In this document: piece by piece, positions 11,163 to 22,755 of the stretch
How positions within the stretch are numbered: position 1 is the first letter of the stretch
Layout: the number at the start of each line of letters is the position of its first letter
Origin: Chenopodium formosanum
Lineage: Eukaryota > Streptophyta > Magnoliopsida > Caryophyllales > Amaranthaceae
Assembly (NCBI GenBank): GCA_024500155.1
Contig: CM044865.1
Location: forward strand, 35,016,776 to 35,080,775
Length of the DNA stretch: 64,000 nt
Reading direction: 5' to 3'
The notes under the pieces: generated by a model
Told to the model about the DNA's origin: nothing
Databases searched by the model: none
Seen by the model: the letters and a program-made list of their open reading frames with translations, nothing else
Position numbers and translations under genes: made by a program

Positions 11163-11784
11163 TTAAACCATGTTGTAGTAGTTGCGGGGAGAGCGATTCT
11201 GGTCGGAGTTGCTTGAAGACGAAGAGGATGAGGGCTCTGTTCCGGAACCAGATTCATAGGGAGGGACGTCAGAGGATTCCGGACGAGATGGCTCGTCAAA
11301 GTTGGGAGCCATGCCATAGAAAGGATCCTGAAGTGCTGCAGCATCATCAACACCATCATCATCATCATCATCATCAGACTCAGTGTCTGACTCTTCCTCT
11401 TCCTCTTCATCTCCCCCTTCATCTTCCTCTCCGGTTCCCCCCCCCATCTTCTTCCGCCCCTTCTTCAGCGTCAGCGTTGTCACCGTCTTCTCCTTCCGCC
11501 GGTGCACTCACCCCTTGTACTTCTGTTGGAGCTTTGTCATTCTCCTCTCCATATTCCTCTGTTCTCTGAGTTTTCGAAACCCTTCCATCATAACACTCAC
11601 CAAATTCCAACTTCCTCTTTCTCACTCTGCACTCTTCTAGTCGCTGTTGCATTTCTTGTAGTTGGCTTTCCTTCTCAGCACGACGACTGTCCATCCATTT
11701 CAATTCCGCTTCAAGGTACTCGACCCTTCTCTGTATGTATCTTTCTTCCTCCTCACATTTGGAAGCAATGTTTTTGTCAGCCAT
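11163..11784 (-). pseudogene. Acidic coiled-coil protein gene with a one-base frameshift in a G run
   Basis: The ATG at 11784 opens a frame with a Glu/Arg-rich coiled coil (about residues 8-65, containing EAELKWMDSRRAEKESQLQE) and then an acidic region. The frame ends after GGGNRRGR. The frame one base over continues immediately with an even more acidic stretch (SDTESDDDDDDDG) and a Ser-rich end, stopping at 11163. The switch falls in a run of nine G (minus strand, about 11437-11445); eight would keep one frame. I recognise no family. The composition suggests a nuclear, histone- or DNA-interacting acidic protein, which is inference only. It may be a homopolymer sequencing error rather than a true break. 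Confidence 0.6.
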
Positions 11785-12667
11785 TGTTGTTAAGAAAATA
11801 AACGCTTATTTAATTTTGGAGAAATTGGGAGATCAATCAATGGAACTGAAGGAAATTCTAAAGGAATCCAAATATGAAATTAAAGATGAAAAAATGGGTT
11901 TATGTATTAATTGTGACGTAAAGTGAAGTAAGATGTTTTGGTGCAGTAAACGACGTTCCGCGCGAATCAATGCAATTAGTAATGATGACTTTTCAAAATC
12001 CTTTTTTTTCTATTTCTGTAAGTTTTATTTTCTGAAAATATTTGGTTTTTTAAATTTTTTATTTAATAATTTTAATTTTTTAACATTGATATTATAAATA
12101 ATAGGGAGTGAATGAAAATAACCCAACTTAGAATTTTCATTTCCTAGACAATTAATTAAAGTTGTCTTACATAATTTGCTTGGGAAAGAATAAAATGGCA
12201 AATATAGTGGTAAAACAATAATGTTGTGTGGTAGTACATTAAGTTAGCGTAGAAGATTCTATTTGGGTATAATTGTTTAACTTAGTTCCTATAATTGTTT
12301 ACCTACTCGTCACTTGTTGTAATATGCGACATATAATGTGTCATGTGCCATGTTAATTTGGATATCCGTATAATTTGGATTCAATTCCCACAAATTGTAT
12401 ATATTTTCTTATGTGAAAATAAACAACTTAATTAGATGACATTGGACTCCAATTTCACAAATAAAGAAGCTCACAAATAAAAGGAAACAATTTAGAATTG
12501 TTTAATACAAAAGTACTCCAACGGTACTACTTGTCCAATAACAGAAAGAGTTCCGGTGCATATAATCGCTCATACAACAAGTAAAAGCATATTATAATGC
12601 GATTCATATATGAATCTGGAGCGGCGAGAACCTCCAAAAAGGAATTTCAATAACTTTCTCCTACAGG
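11785..12667. other. Intergenic, MULE interior
   Basis: AT-rich sequence between two minus-strand genes; it should hold the promoter of the acidic coiled-coil gene. I see no convincing TATA box, repeat or ORF. Confidence 0.5.
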
Positions 12668-14881
12668 TTATGCGTCTGGAAAGTCCTCCTCGTTATCCCA
12701 CTGACGAAAACGATAGCCGGGCTGTAAAAAGAGTCACATAAATCAACCGATTCAATTAATTAGTATGACTTTTTATCACTAACAACTCCGTCCAAAACTT
12801 CTTTAAACGAACAATTCTTCAAAAAATTACAACGCATTAAAAGCCATTACAAGCCATTGAACACAATGTAACGCTACAAAATAAAACTAATACAATTTGA
12901 AATTTGATCACCAATTAAAATTGAAGCCAAAATATTGTTACATACCACTGCACAAAGATGTAGTATTATTTATGCACAGTAATATACCATTAATTAGAGA
13001 TAATTCTTGAAAACATGTTCTTTGACCACTACGCCCAATTTAACCTATAAATTTAATATACCAACACTGAGTTTACATATCTAAATTTGATTAACAAATA
13101 TGTCCATCTGAAATTGTTTATATATACCATCAAATTGAATTAAGCCATAAATATGGCCATCTGAAATTGTTTTAATATACCATCAAATTGGCTTAAGCCA
13201 TAAATATGTCATCTGAAATTGTTTTTATATACCATAGTAACATTTAAACACTAACACCATCAAATTGAAGTCCCATTAAATTTGCACGAGTAAATAAATA
13301 ACATTTCCACTCCTCACCTCAATTTAACAACACTGACTTAAGCCATAAATATCGACATAAATTAATAAAATCATAAAAATAGAACCACTAACATCATTTC
13401 ATTAATATTGAACCACTTATAATGGAGTGAAGCGAACCTCTAAAATCATAAAAATTGAACCACTAACATCATTTCATTAATATTGAACCACTTATAATGG
13501 AGTGAAGCAAACCTCTAAAATCATAAAAATTGAACCATTGATTGAGTAAAGTGAACCCGTAATATCATAATAATTGAACCATTGACTGAGTAAAGTGAAC
13601 CACTAAATCATAAATATTGAACCATTGATTGAGTCAAGTGAACCGCCACACATAAAAAAATTGTACCATTGACTCAGTAAAGTGAACCATTAAATCATAA
13701 ATATTGAACCATTGATTGAGTCAAGTGAACCGCTACACATTAAAAAATTGAACCATTGACTCAGTAAAGTGAACCACTAACATCATAAAAATTGAACCAC
13801 TCATTCAGTAAAGTGAACAACTAACACCAAGTTGATTTAAAAAAAAGAAAAATAAAATAAACCCAAAAACATAATATATTAAGTTTACATATATAACTTA
13901 TTTAAACATCAATGACATCAAAAATTACCTCAATTGTCACACCCATCTGGTGACCAAAATAGCTTTTACCACGCTTTACAGTCCATGGATACGCATCTCT
14001 CTTGGCCCAAATTAGCATAACACGACTGTATCCATTCACAGTACCATATGCATCAACACTGTACACTCCATTGAGTTTTTCAGTGATGTAGTGGAGCATT
14101 GTTTGATCTGCTCTAGCCTCAGTAATTATCACGACTTCTGGGGAGAATGCATAGAAGAGTTTTTCGAATGTCTCATTGAATGATGGTCGGTTGATGTTTC
14201 TAGCATTCCAAGCAATAACAGAAGAGCCAATTGGAAAGCACCCAGAATCGGGAACATCGTCGTGGGGTTTACCATACAGAGAAACACGGTGGTACTTCAC
14301 CTTGTGGATAGGAGTGATGCAGCTGAACACATTCACCTCCAGTAGCTTCACAGTCCCTTTCATCTCCATGACATGAATGTCAGCAGAATTCTCCCCAAAG
14401 AAAATGTGTCTTTCTCTAACATGTAAGGTGTAGATTGGTAATGAAGTAGGGTTGATTTTTGGCTTCATGTCGAAGATAGGAATTAGCTCATCTGGAACCA
14501 AAGGACAGCCATCTGTCTTTGTTTCCTCACAGAACCACTTTGCGAAGGCAGCAACCCTTTTGTGCAGATAGCCATCCACATCAAAAAGGAGAGGGTAATA
14601 AGCTGGTTGACAGTCATTATCACCAACTTCCATGACACTTTTAGGGATGAAGGTCATACTTTTGTAGTCAAAAGAGTTTATAAGTTGTTCCGAAGTTCAG
14701 TGGTGGGTAATGGAGGGGCCATCTGATAGTAGTCCATGTGGTTAGCAAAGTACTCAATGGAGTTAAAATCAAGCTCTGGGGTATTGGATGGGTTAAAGGG
14801 AGAGAAATAAAGCACGGGTTCAGTAGGGTGGAGATGCATTTCCCTACTAGTAACGCTGAAAATTTGCTTATTGTTGTTCAT
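12668..14881 (-). pseudogene. Endonuclease/exonuclease/phosphatase-like protein, two exons, one frameshift
   Basis: Exon 1 runs from ATG 14881 to a GAG/GTAATT donor at 13929; exon 2 is 12668-12721, preceded by TTTTTACAG and ending DNEEDFPDA-stop. Both junctions are phase 0. The first 67 codons (from ATG 14881) end at 14678, and the main frame resumes within about 20 bases one base over, so there is one small indel near 14685. The main part contains AWNARNINRPSF and PEVVIITEARADQ, spaced as WNxRG and the metal-binding Glu region of the EEP nuclease domain at the N terminus of plant LINE ORF2, followed by YSRVMLIWAKRD. Only the N-terminal half of an EEP domain is present. A TATA box at 14981-14987 supports the 14881 start. 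The function is not established; a captured nuclease fragment is the best guess. Confidence 0.55.
13390..13830. repeat. Tandem repeats inside the intron of the EEP-like gene
   Basis: A nearly perfect 75-bp duplication (about 13395-13515, containing CACTTATAATGGAGTGAAGC twice) runs into about seven degenerate 45-bp units of the form ATTGAACCATTGATTGAGT-AAAGTGAACC. The CACTGAAC/GTGAACC cores resemble the units at 7044-7300 of the same element. Confidence 0.8.
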
Positions 14882-14980
14882 GATTCAACTAGCAACTAGC
14901 AAATCCAACTGAGGGAATTAAGAGAGATTGATGATGAGGTTCAAAGGTGGAGACAACTGAGGTGAGAAGAGTGAGAGGGT

Positions 14981-14987
14981 TATATAA
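14981..14987 (-). promoter_or_regulatory. TATA box of the EEP-like gene
   Basis: TATATAA on the minus strand within GGTGTTATATAACCCTC, about 100 bp before the ATG at 14881, with a CT-rich leader between. Confidence 0.6.
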
Positions 14988-15386
14988 CACCAGGGCAGGG
15001 TTAAATTTCCAAAACTCTATTTTATAAACTTTGCAAATTCCGGGTAAATTTTTGAAGATAAAAAGGCATGTTACCCATGACCTACTGTTGTGAAAAGACT
15101 GTTGCAGTTGAGTTTGGTCAGAGTTCAGCTGTGCTACGTTTTGAACAATTGGCAGGTTTATACCTACTACTTTACGAAAATATGGAAAGGAGAAGGAAGG
15201 ATTATACACCCTAACTGAGCTAGCGTTTGACTCAAGGCAGCACCCCTGTATCTAATTGTACCATTTTGCCCTCCGTTTTTGTTTTTTTTTTGTACTATGT
15301 GATATGAAATCACCTCCTAATTTCATTTTGAAATGTTAATTTCATAAACCCAAAAAAACACAACAATTGCATACAAACACTGAAAA

Positions 15387-16378
15387 ATGGGAAACAAAGG
15401 TGAAGAAATCAATTTCCTTCAATTTTGTTTAGGTCATTACATTTTTTTCGTAGTAGGATCTTTAACTTGGTTTTTACGTAGTACAAACTAACTTGTTTTT
15501 AACGTAGTAGAAACTAAATTGTTTATGGTTTTTGCAGCACTGAGGAAAGCAAAGCAAGAGAGGAAGAGGAAGAGGCTATTAAAAATTGTGAAGAAACTCA
15601 AAGACAATGGAAATCATGACGTGAATTCTGTTATAAGAAACTTCCACATGCCTAAGAGGAGCAGGGATATGATGTTCAGTCATCAACTGGCTACTATTGC
15701 TAGAGGGGGGTAGTTGATGCGGTGACAAGTATTGACTTTCATCTTGATTATCCTTTCTTATCAATGTTTCAAATTGGTATGCCAAGACATTTCCGCAAAG
15801 AAGCGTATTGTTTCATGTTTTATTTGGTAGATGTTGCTAAAATTGCTGTTAGCTTCCACTTACGGACACTCTTGAAAACCATCATGGATTGTATGGCGTA
15901 CCCTGAATACATCAAATACTTAAGGTGGTTTTTGGAGTTGTTTGATGACCATATAGAAGACTGGTACTACAATGTGGATGACGCGATCAGGTACAACTGC
16001 CAAAATGGAGAGCAATATGGTTTGGCCCTCCTTGGTAGGCGATTCACTGCTGCCGAACGCCTAATTAAGCCAGACAAGGTGAAGATGGAGATAACACTAG
16101 AATGGCTTAACTTCTCAGTTGAGGACCCAATACAGCTGATCAACAACGGCAGTGAAGAAAGAATGAAATTCAGAAGTAAGATGTTGGCTGAAAATGAGTA
16201 TAACGAAATGGATAACCTTCCCCTTGTAATTGTTGAACCGTTCACATACGAAGACTACTCACCAGCTTATGTCCAACGTATTGAGCACACAAAGTACTTG
16301 TATGAGAACAAGGACGGTTCGTCAAGTGCTGCTGGTTTTGGGTGGAGTAGCGCTAGCAGTGCGGAATGGTTAGCTTGA
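15387..16378 (+). pseudogene. Unrecognised basic protein gene, probably two exons plus a frameshift at a G run
   Basis: A short first exon 15387-15432 (ATG GGA AAC, ending TTTAG/GTCATT) joins in phase to 15538 (after TTTTTGCAG), giving a Lys/Arg-rich segment (KQERKRKRLLKIVKKLKD) and FHMPKRSRDMMF. The frame stops at 15713 directly after six G. The frame one base over (open from 15704; there is no ATG needed if one G is missing) continues for 218 codons to 16378, with DYPFLSMFQIGMPRHFRKEAY and a Gly/Ser-rich tail. I recognise no domain in either part. A later start at 15768 or 15779 region Met codons is possible if the two are separate genes. It lies head to head with the EEP-like gene and tail to tail with the Ulp1 gene. 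Confidence 0.45.
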
Positions 16379-16951
16379 AGGTTGTCGATGAAGCTTGCAC
16401 TGTCTTCTACTTGTAGGTCAATATGTTTATGTTTATGTGGTAACGGGTTGCGTTTTGATTTTAAAACATTGACTGTGTACGTATTCATCCGTTTAAGAAA
16501 CTTCGTTATTTTGTTGTTATTTTTCCTAAATTTAGTGATCATTAAACCCGTTTCAGCTCTATATGTTGATCATCCGACATGAACACACATAAAATTGAAT
16601 GAGGTGAGGTTCCTACTAAGGGTTCGGTTGTACAATAGAATTACTTAACCAAATATTTAATATGAAAAAGGCATGATAAAATCCAGATCCATTTTCATAA
16701 GACCCATATTAAAACCCATATTAAAACAAAACAGGACCATTTTCAGAAAATCCCACTAAGATCCAGGACCCATTTTCAAAAAGGCCCATAATATTCAAAT
16801 CCTAAACCATCATCGAGCCCTTAAACAGGAACATATTTAACATATCTTAACCAGGCCCACATCTTAATTGTCAATTAAAATAAATTTATGGTCTCCAGAC
16901 TCATCAAATTCATCCCCTTGAAACATTGTGTAATTGAAACAATAAAGTCGT

Positions 16952-19900
16952 CTACTGAGTTGTTGTTACTGACCCATTCCTCTTCCCTGCTCCTCTTCGA
17001 TCTTCAGTAATTAGACCCTCCAGGTTCTCCTTCATGGCATTGAACTTGCTATGCAAATCTTCCAAAAATATCTTGGTCCGTATATTGAGAGACTTCTCCT
17101 GGCCATTGAAATTGAATAAAGTGAACAACAGATAATAAGGAAACATACCTACCCTTTAAGTCACTAGATGAAACGCAAAAAATTACCAGAACATGTGGAG
17201 TATCAAAAGTTACAGCGCAATGTTTGATGCATGACAACATAAGCACACCACAGGAGTAACTATGCAAAGAAACAACATAAACACACATTAAGGTAAAACT
17301 CAAATCAAACTTGCATACTAATTACAAACAAAGATTTATACAAAGGTAAAACTCACGTGTCCGTTTGCTGGGGCATTTCCATTACTCTACGTGGCCAATT
17401 GCACATCTGATCAAGGACCCATTGCGGATTGGAACCAGCAAGCACATCCAGGCCCCGAACCTGTAAATTAACAGAGCACCACCAAATCAGAAGCCAAAAT
17501 TTCAACCTGTAACCTTTTAATAGTGTTGGAGAGACTAACCAACTCCGTAACTATGTCTGCATGAGCTTCAAAGGGTTCTTTAACAAGAGAATCAATTATC
17601 CAAATTTGCTTCTCCACAAAATCAACTGCTAAGCACCACCAATGGTCCCCATCCTTTATAGACAAATCAAGGACCGGCATGAATACCTACAATAAGCTCA
17701 AATTCAGTGAAAATGAACGCAGTAATTAAATTACAAAATAACCAGATGAGGATCCTCACAACGCGAATATCGTCAAGCGCATGTGAACAAAAGGCCTTCC
17801 CATGCAACTTTGCCAAATCCACATAATCTTTTTTCTTTTGCATTAGCCTTGTCTGGCAAAACAACAAAAAATTGAATTACAACAACAACTAGATGTTAAG
17901 AAACCCTAAGAAATAAGCAAATAACATAAATGAAGTTGATATACCGCATAAGTAGGGTCCAGCAGAATTCGCTTCCCAGGCAAATGGAATTCTATGTCAC
18001 TCCATTCCTTTGTGTAAAGCACATAAGCCATGCAGACATATTGATCACCTAGCCGTGCTCTCCCACCAATAAGCCGATAACAATCTCTTTGAGTAGCATC
18101 CATACCATCGCACTCAATAATTGTCGGCCCTGAGCTGCAAACAAACAACACAAGTAAATCAACAATAAAATACAATGTTTTCTAAACTGAATTTTATGAC
18201 ACTAGTTTTTGAGGGTAAGCTTGCTTACTATTTTCTTCCTTATGCTCCTCCCTGATAAATGCCAACAAACATTTGTCAAAAGCAGTTGGACGACTGCGCT
18301 CAACACCATCTACAGCTTTCGACTTCGGACCAGAGTCCTCTTCACCGCCTTTTTTATTAGGATCACCATCTTCCGGCTGATCCTCCGCATCAACTCTCAC
18401 AACGTCCTTCGGTAGACCCTTAATAAGGCTGCCGTTTGTTGCGGTCTTCGCCTCATTGTTTCTGTTACCACCAGCACCATCAGTCACATATGACCCACCT
18501 CCACCACCACCACCACCACCACCAACACCACCAAAAGCTCCCATGGCCTTCCCTACAATGCCCTCTACAAGGGTTATCAGTCTAGGAGCGAGAGCCGTGT
18601 CAGAACCTGCCACACAAAATTTATGGACACCATACATTATTGGTTACTGGCATGTTTCATATCCACCAAGCAAGGAATATATTGACCAACTTAAATGTAC
18701 CTTGTCCACAACATCATCTTCTTCAGAGACTTCATCTTCCCTTGGGATCATGGGATGTAGCTCCCCATTGTATGCAATATCTATAGGCTGCACAACATTG
18801 TATTCAGTAACAACATTTTAAACTCAGAGATCTGTACAATATAATACGCCTTACCATCAACTTTCCATAATTATCCCTTGACAATCGATCCTCAACAACA
18901 GCGGCGCGAATTTCTTCAGATGTCCACACCTTGATCCTTGGATACACACCCCACTGCACTGAAGCGCGTTGCAGGTGATCCAGGTAGTGAATCTGAACCA
19001 TATCAATATATCAATCAATTAAATCATCACCAACCCACATATATCAGAACTAATTTAAGCATAATCAAAATATCAATCATAAACTTACCAAAAGAAACAC
19101 AAGACACCCACCACAACAGACCTAAAACCATCTTTTAAAAACTTCTTTTGAAAGCGAGCAGCGGTATCACACAACCATGCCAAGGTAAAGGAACACCAGT
19201 CAAAATCAATTGCTCTAGAGGCAACTGTCACAGCAGGCACTAGTGCCCTAGCCATGTTCGAGCTATTTGTAGTTGTGCATATAAGTTTTCCAAGCACAAC
19301 TACCATAAAAGCCGTCATGAAATCCTCTTGGTCCTGCTCATCATCACCCAACGGTAAGATTTAACCAGAATCATCAAGTGGACACATTACCCTTGAAGCC
19401 GCAGCCAGTGATATTGTTTCCTTCTTAGACCCAACACCATACAAGTCAATGATCCTATTAACCTTCTATAACTCCTCCTCACACTCCATATCCACATGTG
19501 TGGGCACTGGATTGGCTCCCATAGATATACCAAGTATATACCTAACTTGTTTTGCACCAAGAGGCAACATCACTCCATCACCAAAAACTACTGTTCCATC
19601 AGCTCCTACCCTTGTCATCAACCAATAGCGAAATTGCCGTGGAATGTTCTTCATATCCAAACACAACAACCCTTCAAACCCCATCCTTCTAACTATTTTT
19701 CGTCGGTCATCATCAAACTTTTGCACTGCAACACAAAATGACTCCACTCTACAGACAATATTTGGTTGCTGCAGGTCACAAAAACAACACATAACACAAT
19801 TAAATACCCATATAAAATCAACACACCCAAATACCTAAACAAATATCCATCATTGTAACATTACACACTGAATATAACTACATACCTTCCCAACATTCTC

Positions 19901-20572
19901 GAAATGTGTCCTAATCACCTCACCCCTAGCACACACTCTATGTCCTTCACTTCTCCTATGCCCTTGACTTCTCCATTCCTCCTACCAATACGAGTCGATT
20001 ATCAATTTAGTGAAAAAAGGACACCACACGACATTTACAACTACAAATCAACAAATACACAAAACAAAATAATCAAATACAATAATACCTTACGGATTTT
20101 CATTGAACCTGTATCAACATGTTTTGACTTCCTCTTCTTATTGTCTCTCTGTAAGAACTGAACCAACAATCCCTTCAACACTTCAGAGCTTGACTGTTCT
20201 TCATCACCATCCTCAGCACAGTCATCAGATTGGGAATTACTTGAAGCTTGATAATCCACATCCTTTTCATCATCATCACTTTCAAAATGCTTGAAATACC
20301 TTTTCTTACCATTTGTTTTGCTGTTAGGGACAAGTACTTTAGAAGGGTCTTGACCATTAGGTTTTTTAGCAGACCCTTGGCCCTTAGATATTTTAGACAA
20401 CCCTTGTCCATATACAGATCCTTTACAAGACTTCATAGTGACCTATACCCAATTCTAAACCAACAATTCAATATCAACAATTTCCAAATCAGATTACCCA
20501 AAACACAAACCATTATAAAAGACTTACCCCCTTTTGCCAACCTAAATTACGAACCACAGACTTTTTCTTCAT
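16952..20572 (-). pseudogene. Ulp1-type (C48) cysteine protease gene of the MULE, 13 exons, two nonsense codons
   Basis: Exons read from the sequence: 20572-20528, 20442-20089, 19981-19886, 19768-19089, 18992-18855, 18787-18701, 18606-18229, 18129-17945, 17852-17760, 17686-17540, 17460-17357, 17259-17187, 17098-16952. Most junctions are GT-AG and in phase; the exits of exon 4 and exon 6 are not. Exon 4 holds a plant transposon-type N-terminal domain and two in-frame stops, TAG 19466-19468 and TAA 19361-19363. The protease domain is in exons 8-12: DGDHWWCLAVDF (catalytic His), IWIIDSL (Asp), PQQTDTYSCGVLML (oxyanion Gln six residues before the catalytic Cys). C48 enzymes cut SUMO or related proteins. 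Plant MULEs carrying such genes are known. The catalytic part is intact, but the whole copy is probably dead unless the stops are errors. Confidence 0.75.
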
Positions 20573-21586
20573 AATTTAATTCACCTACAGTTTCAAATAA
20601 ACTGCCAATAAGTATTCTAAAAAAACAAGAACAAAATCAAACACAATATAAAACACACTCAAAATCACATCCAACCCCTGCAACTCCTGCAATCTACGAA
20701 AACTGGCTGTAAGCAGTGTAGCAACTAAATCCACCAGCAGCACACAATCCATTACTAGAACTGACTAAATTCAATTAAAGTAACAAAAATCGACATTACA
20801 TCAAACAATAACACACTGAAATGTAACTCTTTCAATTCTATGACAGAAATCAACAACTCAATAACTAATTGTCCAGGGCAAAGGGAGATAATTGGTGAAC
20901 GATAATCATAACCCCAATTACTTTGTGTAAAGGGAAAGAGGGTCAATTACAGCACAAAAACAAACTACATTCAATTGAAAATGAGTACATTGAATAAAGC
21001 ACACATCACAAACTACAATCAATTGCAAACGACTAATATAATAATCGCAAAACCTAACAATAACATTACCCAATATCAGACCAAATCAAATCTCGATCAA
21101 ACCCTAATTTGAGTCCATAAACTACAATAAATGCTTCAATCTTTATCCAAACAAAACAACAAGTCCACTTAGGGTTCTAACAATTACGTTGTTTGTCATA
21201 ACAATTGCTCATTACAACATCAAAGTGGAACAGAAGAAGGACTTACTCGTTCGCAGGGTTGAGCTCGTCTATTAGGAACCGACCTTCAGGTACCACAACA
21301 CCGTCGTGTATAACTTAAGAACAAAGTGGAGGAGAAGACGTCAGGGGAATAAACAAAGAAACAAGAACAATTTCGACCTACAGAGGAGAAAGAAGGAGAG
21401 AGAGGGAAGAATTGAATTCGAAATAAGACAAACAAAGCTTACAGGTATTTCAGACAAGAAACATCGTACATACGAAAGGAAATACGAAATTAATACAACC
21501 AAAAAACAAAACGGTGTCAGACAAATTCATAACGGGTGCCTAGCTGTAACTAAACAAAACAACTTGAAATTACCTCAATGCCCCTA
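20573..21586. other. MULE interior next to the right end
   Basis: This is presumably the promoter and leader of the Ulp1 gene on the minus strand. It is AT-rich with no supported ORF. A purine-rich stretch on the plus strand (about 21320-21410) has an ORF of 93 codons that looks like chance. Confidence 0.5.
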
Positions 21587-21635
21587 GTTATGCATTTTGA
21601 AATGCCTAACATTCCTCCCTTTAAAATTCCTCTTC
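21587..21635 (-). repeat. Right terminal inverted repeat of the MULE
   Basis: On the minus strand it begins GAAGAGGAATTTTAAAGGG and contains GCATTTCAAAATGCATAAC, aligned without gaps to 2696-2744. TAA stands immediately outside. Confidence 0.6.
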
Positions 21636-21638
21636 TAA

Positions 21639-21885
21639 GAGCAACTCCAATGGTTGCAGCTAGGGACTTGCTTGCCATTTTCAAAAGTCTCTAGCTACTA
21701 GCTTGTCTATTGGAGCTAAAAAATACAATTAGCTTGGTCAAGCAAATTAAGCTAATTTGCTTCACAAAAAAGTTTCCAAAATTATTGGAGATTAATATAT
21801 TAAAATAATTAAATTTCTACGGTTAATTGAGAAAGTCAAGCTTATTTAATTAGCAAGCTAGTAGCTAACCATTGGGACACAAAAT
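21639..21885. mobile_element. MITE-like fragment with Harbinger-type end
   Basis: It starts GAGCAACTCCAATGGTTGC just after TAA. AACCATTGGG near 21868 is the inverted partner of CCAATGGTT, and GCTAGTAGCTAACC is inverted relative to interior TAGCTACTAGC (about 21690). No ORF. The far terminus is incomplete, so the right limit is uncertain. Confidence 0.45.
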
Positions 21886-21889
21886 TATT

Positions 21890-22755
21890 GAAAAAGTTTG
21901 TGTGACGCGGGATATTTTAGAGCGACGCAGGAAATAATTAACCTACGGGAGTTAAAACGCGTGAAGGGTTTACGCGGCGAAAACATGGAACAACCCCGTG
22001 TCAAGGAATGGGCATCGTGACACAGGAAATTGTACCATGACGCGGTGCGAAATCCCGTGGCGCGACAACTGTTCCCGTGATACAGTGGATTTTCGCAGAA
22101 AAGCACGGAAAAAAGCACCGTGACACGTTGAAAATTACCGTGTCATGGCACCAAGCACTATGCCACGCCAGATTTTGCTGTGACACGGTGTTTTTACACT
22201 GTGAGCGGTAATTCCAGTTTTTATGCGTTTTTAAAATCATTATAACTTTTGATCCATAATACAGAATAAGGAATATAATATATCATTGGAAATCTTATCA
22301 AGTCTACTTTCCAACGCAATTAGAATCAGGTCAAAATCGTTTGTAGATTTTAAAGTATGGCCGTTTCAGTAGAAGGGTGTCGGTTTTGGGTCGAGTTTAG
22401 TATTTTGCTCATATCTTCTTCATTTTAAATCGGAATTGGGCTTATGATATATGGTTGGAAAGCTTGTTTCAAAGCCTATCCAACAAAATAATAATTGGAT
22501 CAAATTTTTTTGGCCACAAAATCAGTTTCTCTCAATTTTGTGATGTGGACACGAAAAGAGGAAAACAAGTTATGGTTTAGGGAAATGAGCTAGGAAATGG
22601 ATTGGTTTATGAAATGTATTGAATGGAAACATGGATTTAAGAACTCCAAATATTAAATACTCAACACGACCAATAATGGCGATGAAAGGTTGTTCATCAT
22701 CAAGTTTGGTTTTGGGGAGACATTTTTAAGTGTCTATAGAAGCCCCCACTTTGAT
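21890..22755 (-). mobile_element. LTR relic related to the D family
   Basis: The end GTGTCTATA followed by GAAGCCCCCACTTTGATTGAG (about 22730-22765) matches the LTR end and polypurine tract of element D (48069-48100). Upstream, sequences such as AATTGGGCTTATGATATATGG parallel 47815-47850. Positions 21895-22205 are full of GTGACACGG/CCGTGTCA motifs at the place where D-family LTRs have GGCGCC clusters. No gene; the ORFs seen here are composition artefacts. Confidence 0.55.

Larger units (their letters stand above)
2696..21635. mobile_element. Large multi-gene Mutator-like element with transposase and Ulp1 genes
   Basis: Inverted repeats of 49 bp at 2696-2744 and 21587-21635 match at about 38 of 49 positions by eye. 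Between them lie a FAR1/MULE transposase (plus, 3004-6788), a GRF zinc-finger gene (plus, 8905), an acidic coiled-coil gene (minus, 11784), an endonuclease-like gene (minus, 14881), a basic gene (plus, 15387) and an Ulp1-type protease gene (minus, 20572). Mutator-like elements carrying Ulp1 genes are known in Arabidopsis and melon (KI-MULE and related); the extra genes make this one unusual. A 9-bp MULE target duplication is not seen: the left flank is the end of a Harbinger-like element and the right flank a MITE-like end. The limits are therefore probable rather than proven. Confidence 0.6.

Noticed and set aside
11129..11569. Plus-strand ORF with His and Ser/Pro runs
   Set aside because: Antisense shadow of the acidic coiled-coil gene; the His run comes from GAT/ATG repeats coding Asp on the other strand.
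13390..13830. CRISPR-like regular repeats
   Set aside because: Plant transposon intron; units are degenerate and head to tail, with no unique spacers of constant length.
19303..19411. A short intron removing the TAA at 19361 of the Ulp1 gene
   Set aside because: The only phase-compatible GT-AG pair I found gives about 57 bp, too short for a usual plant intron.
21885..22240. Two overlapping minus-strand ORFs
   Set aside because: They lie in a motif-rich LTR relic; no domain, no conserved start.
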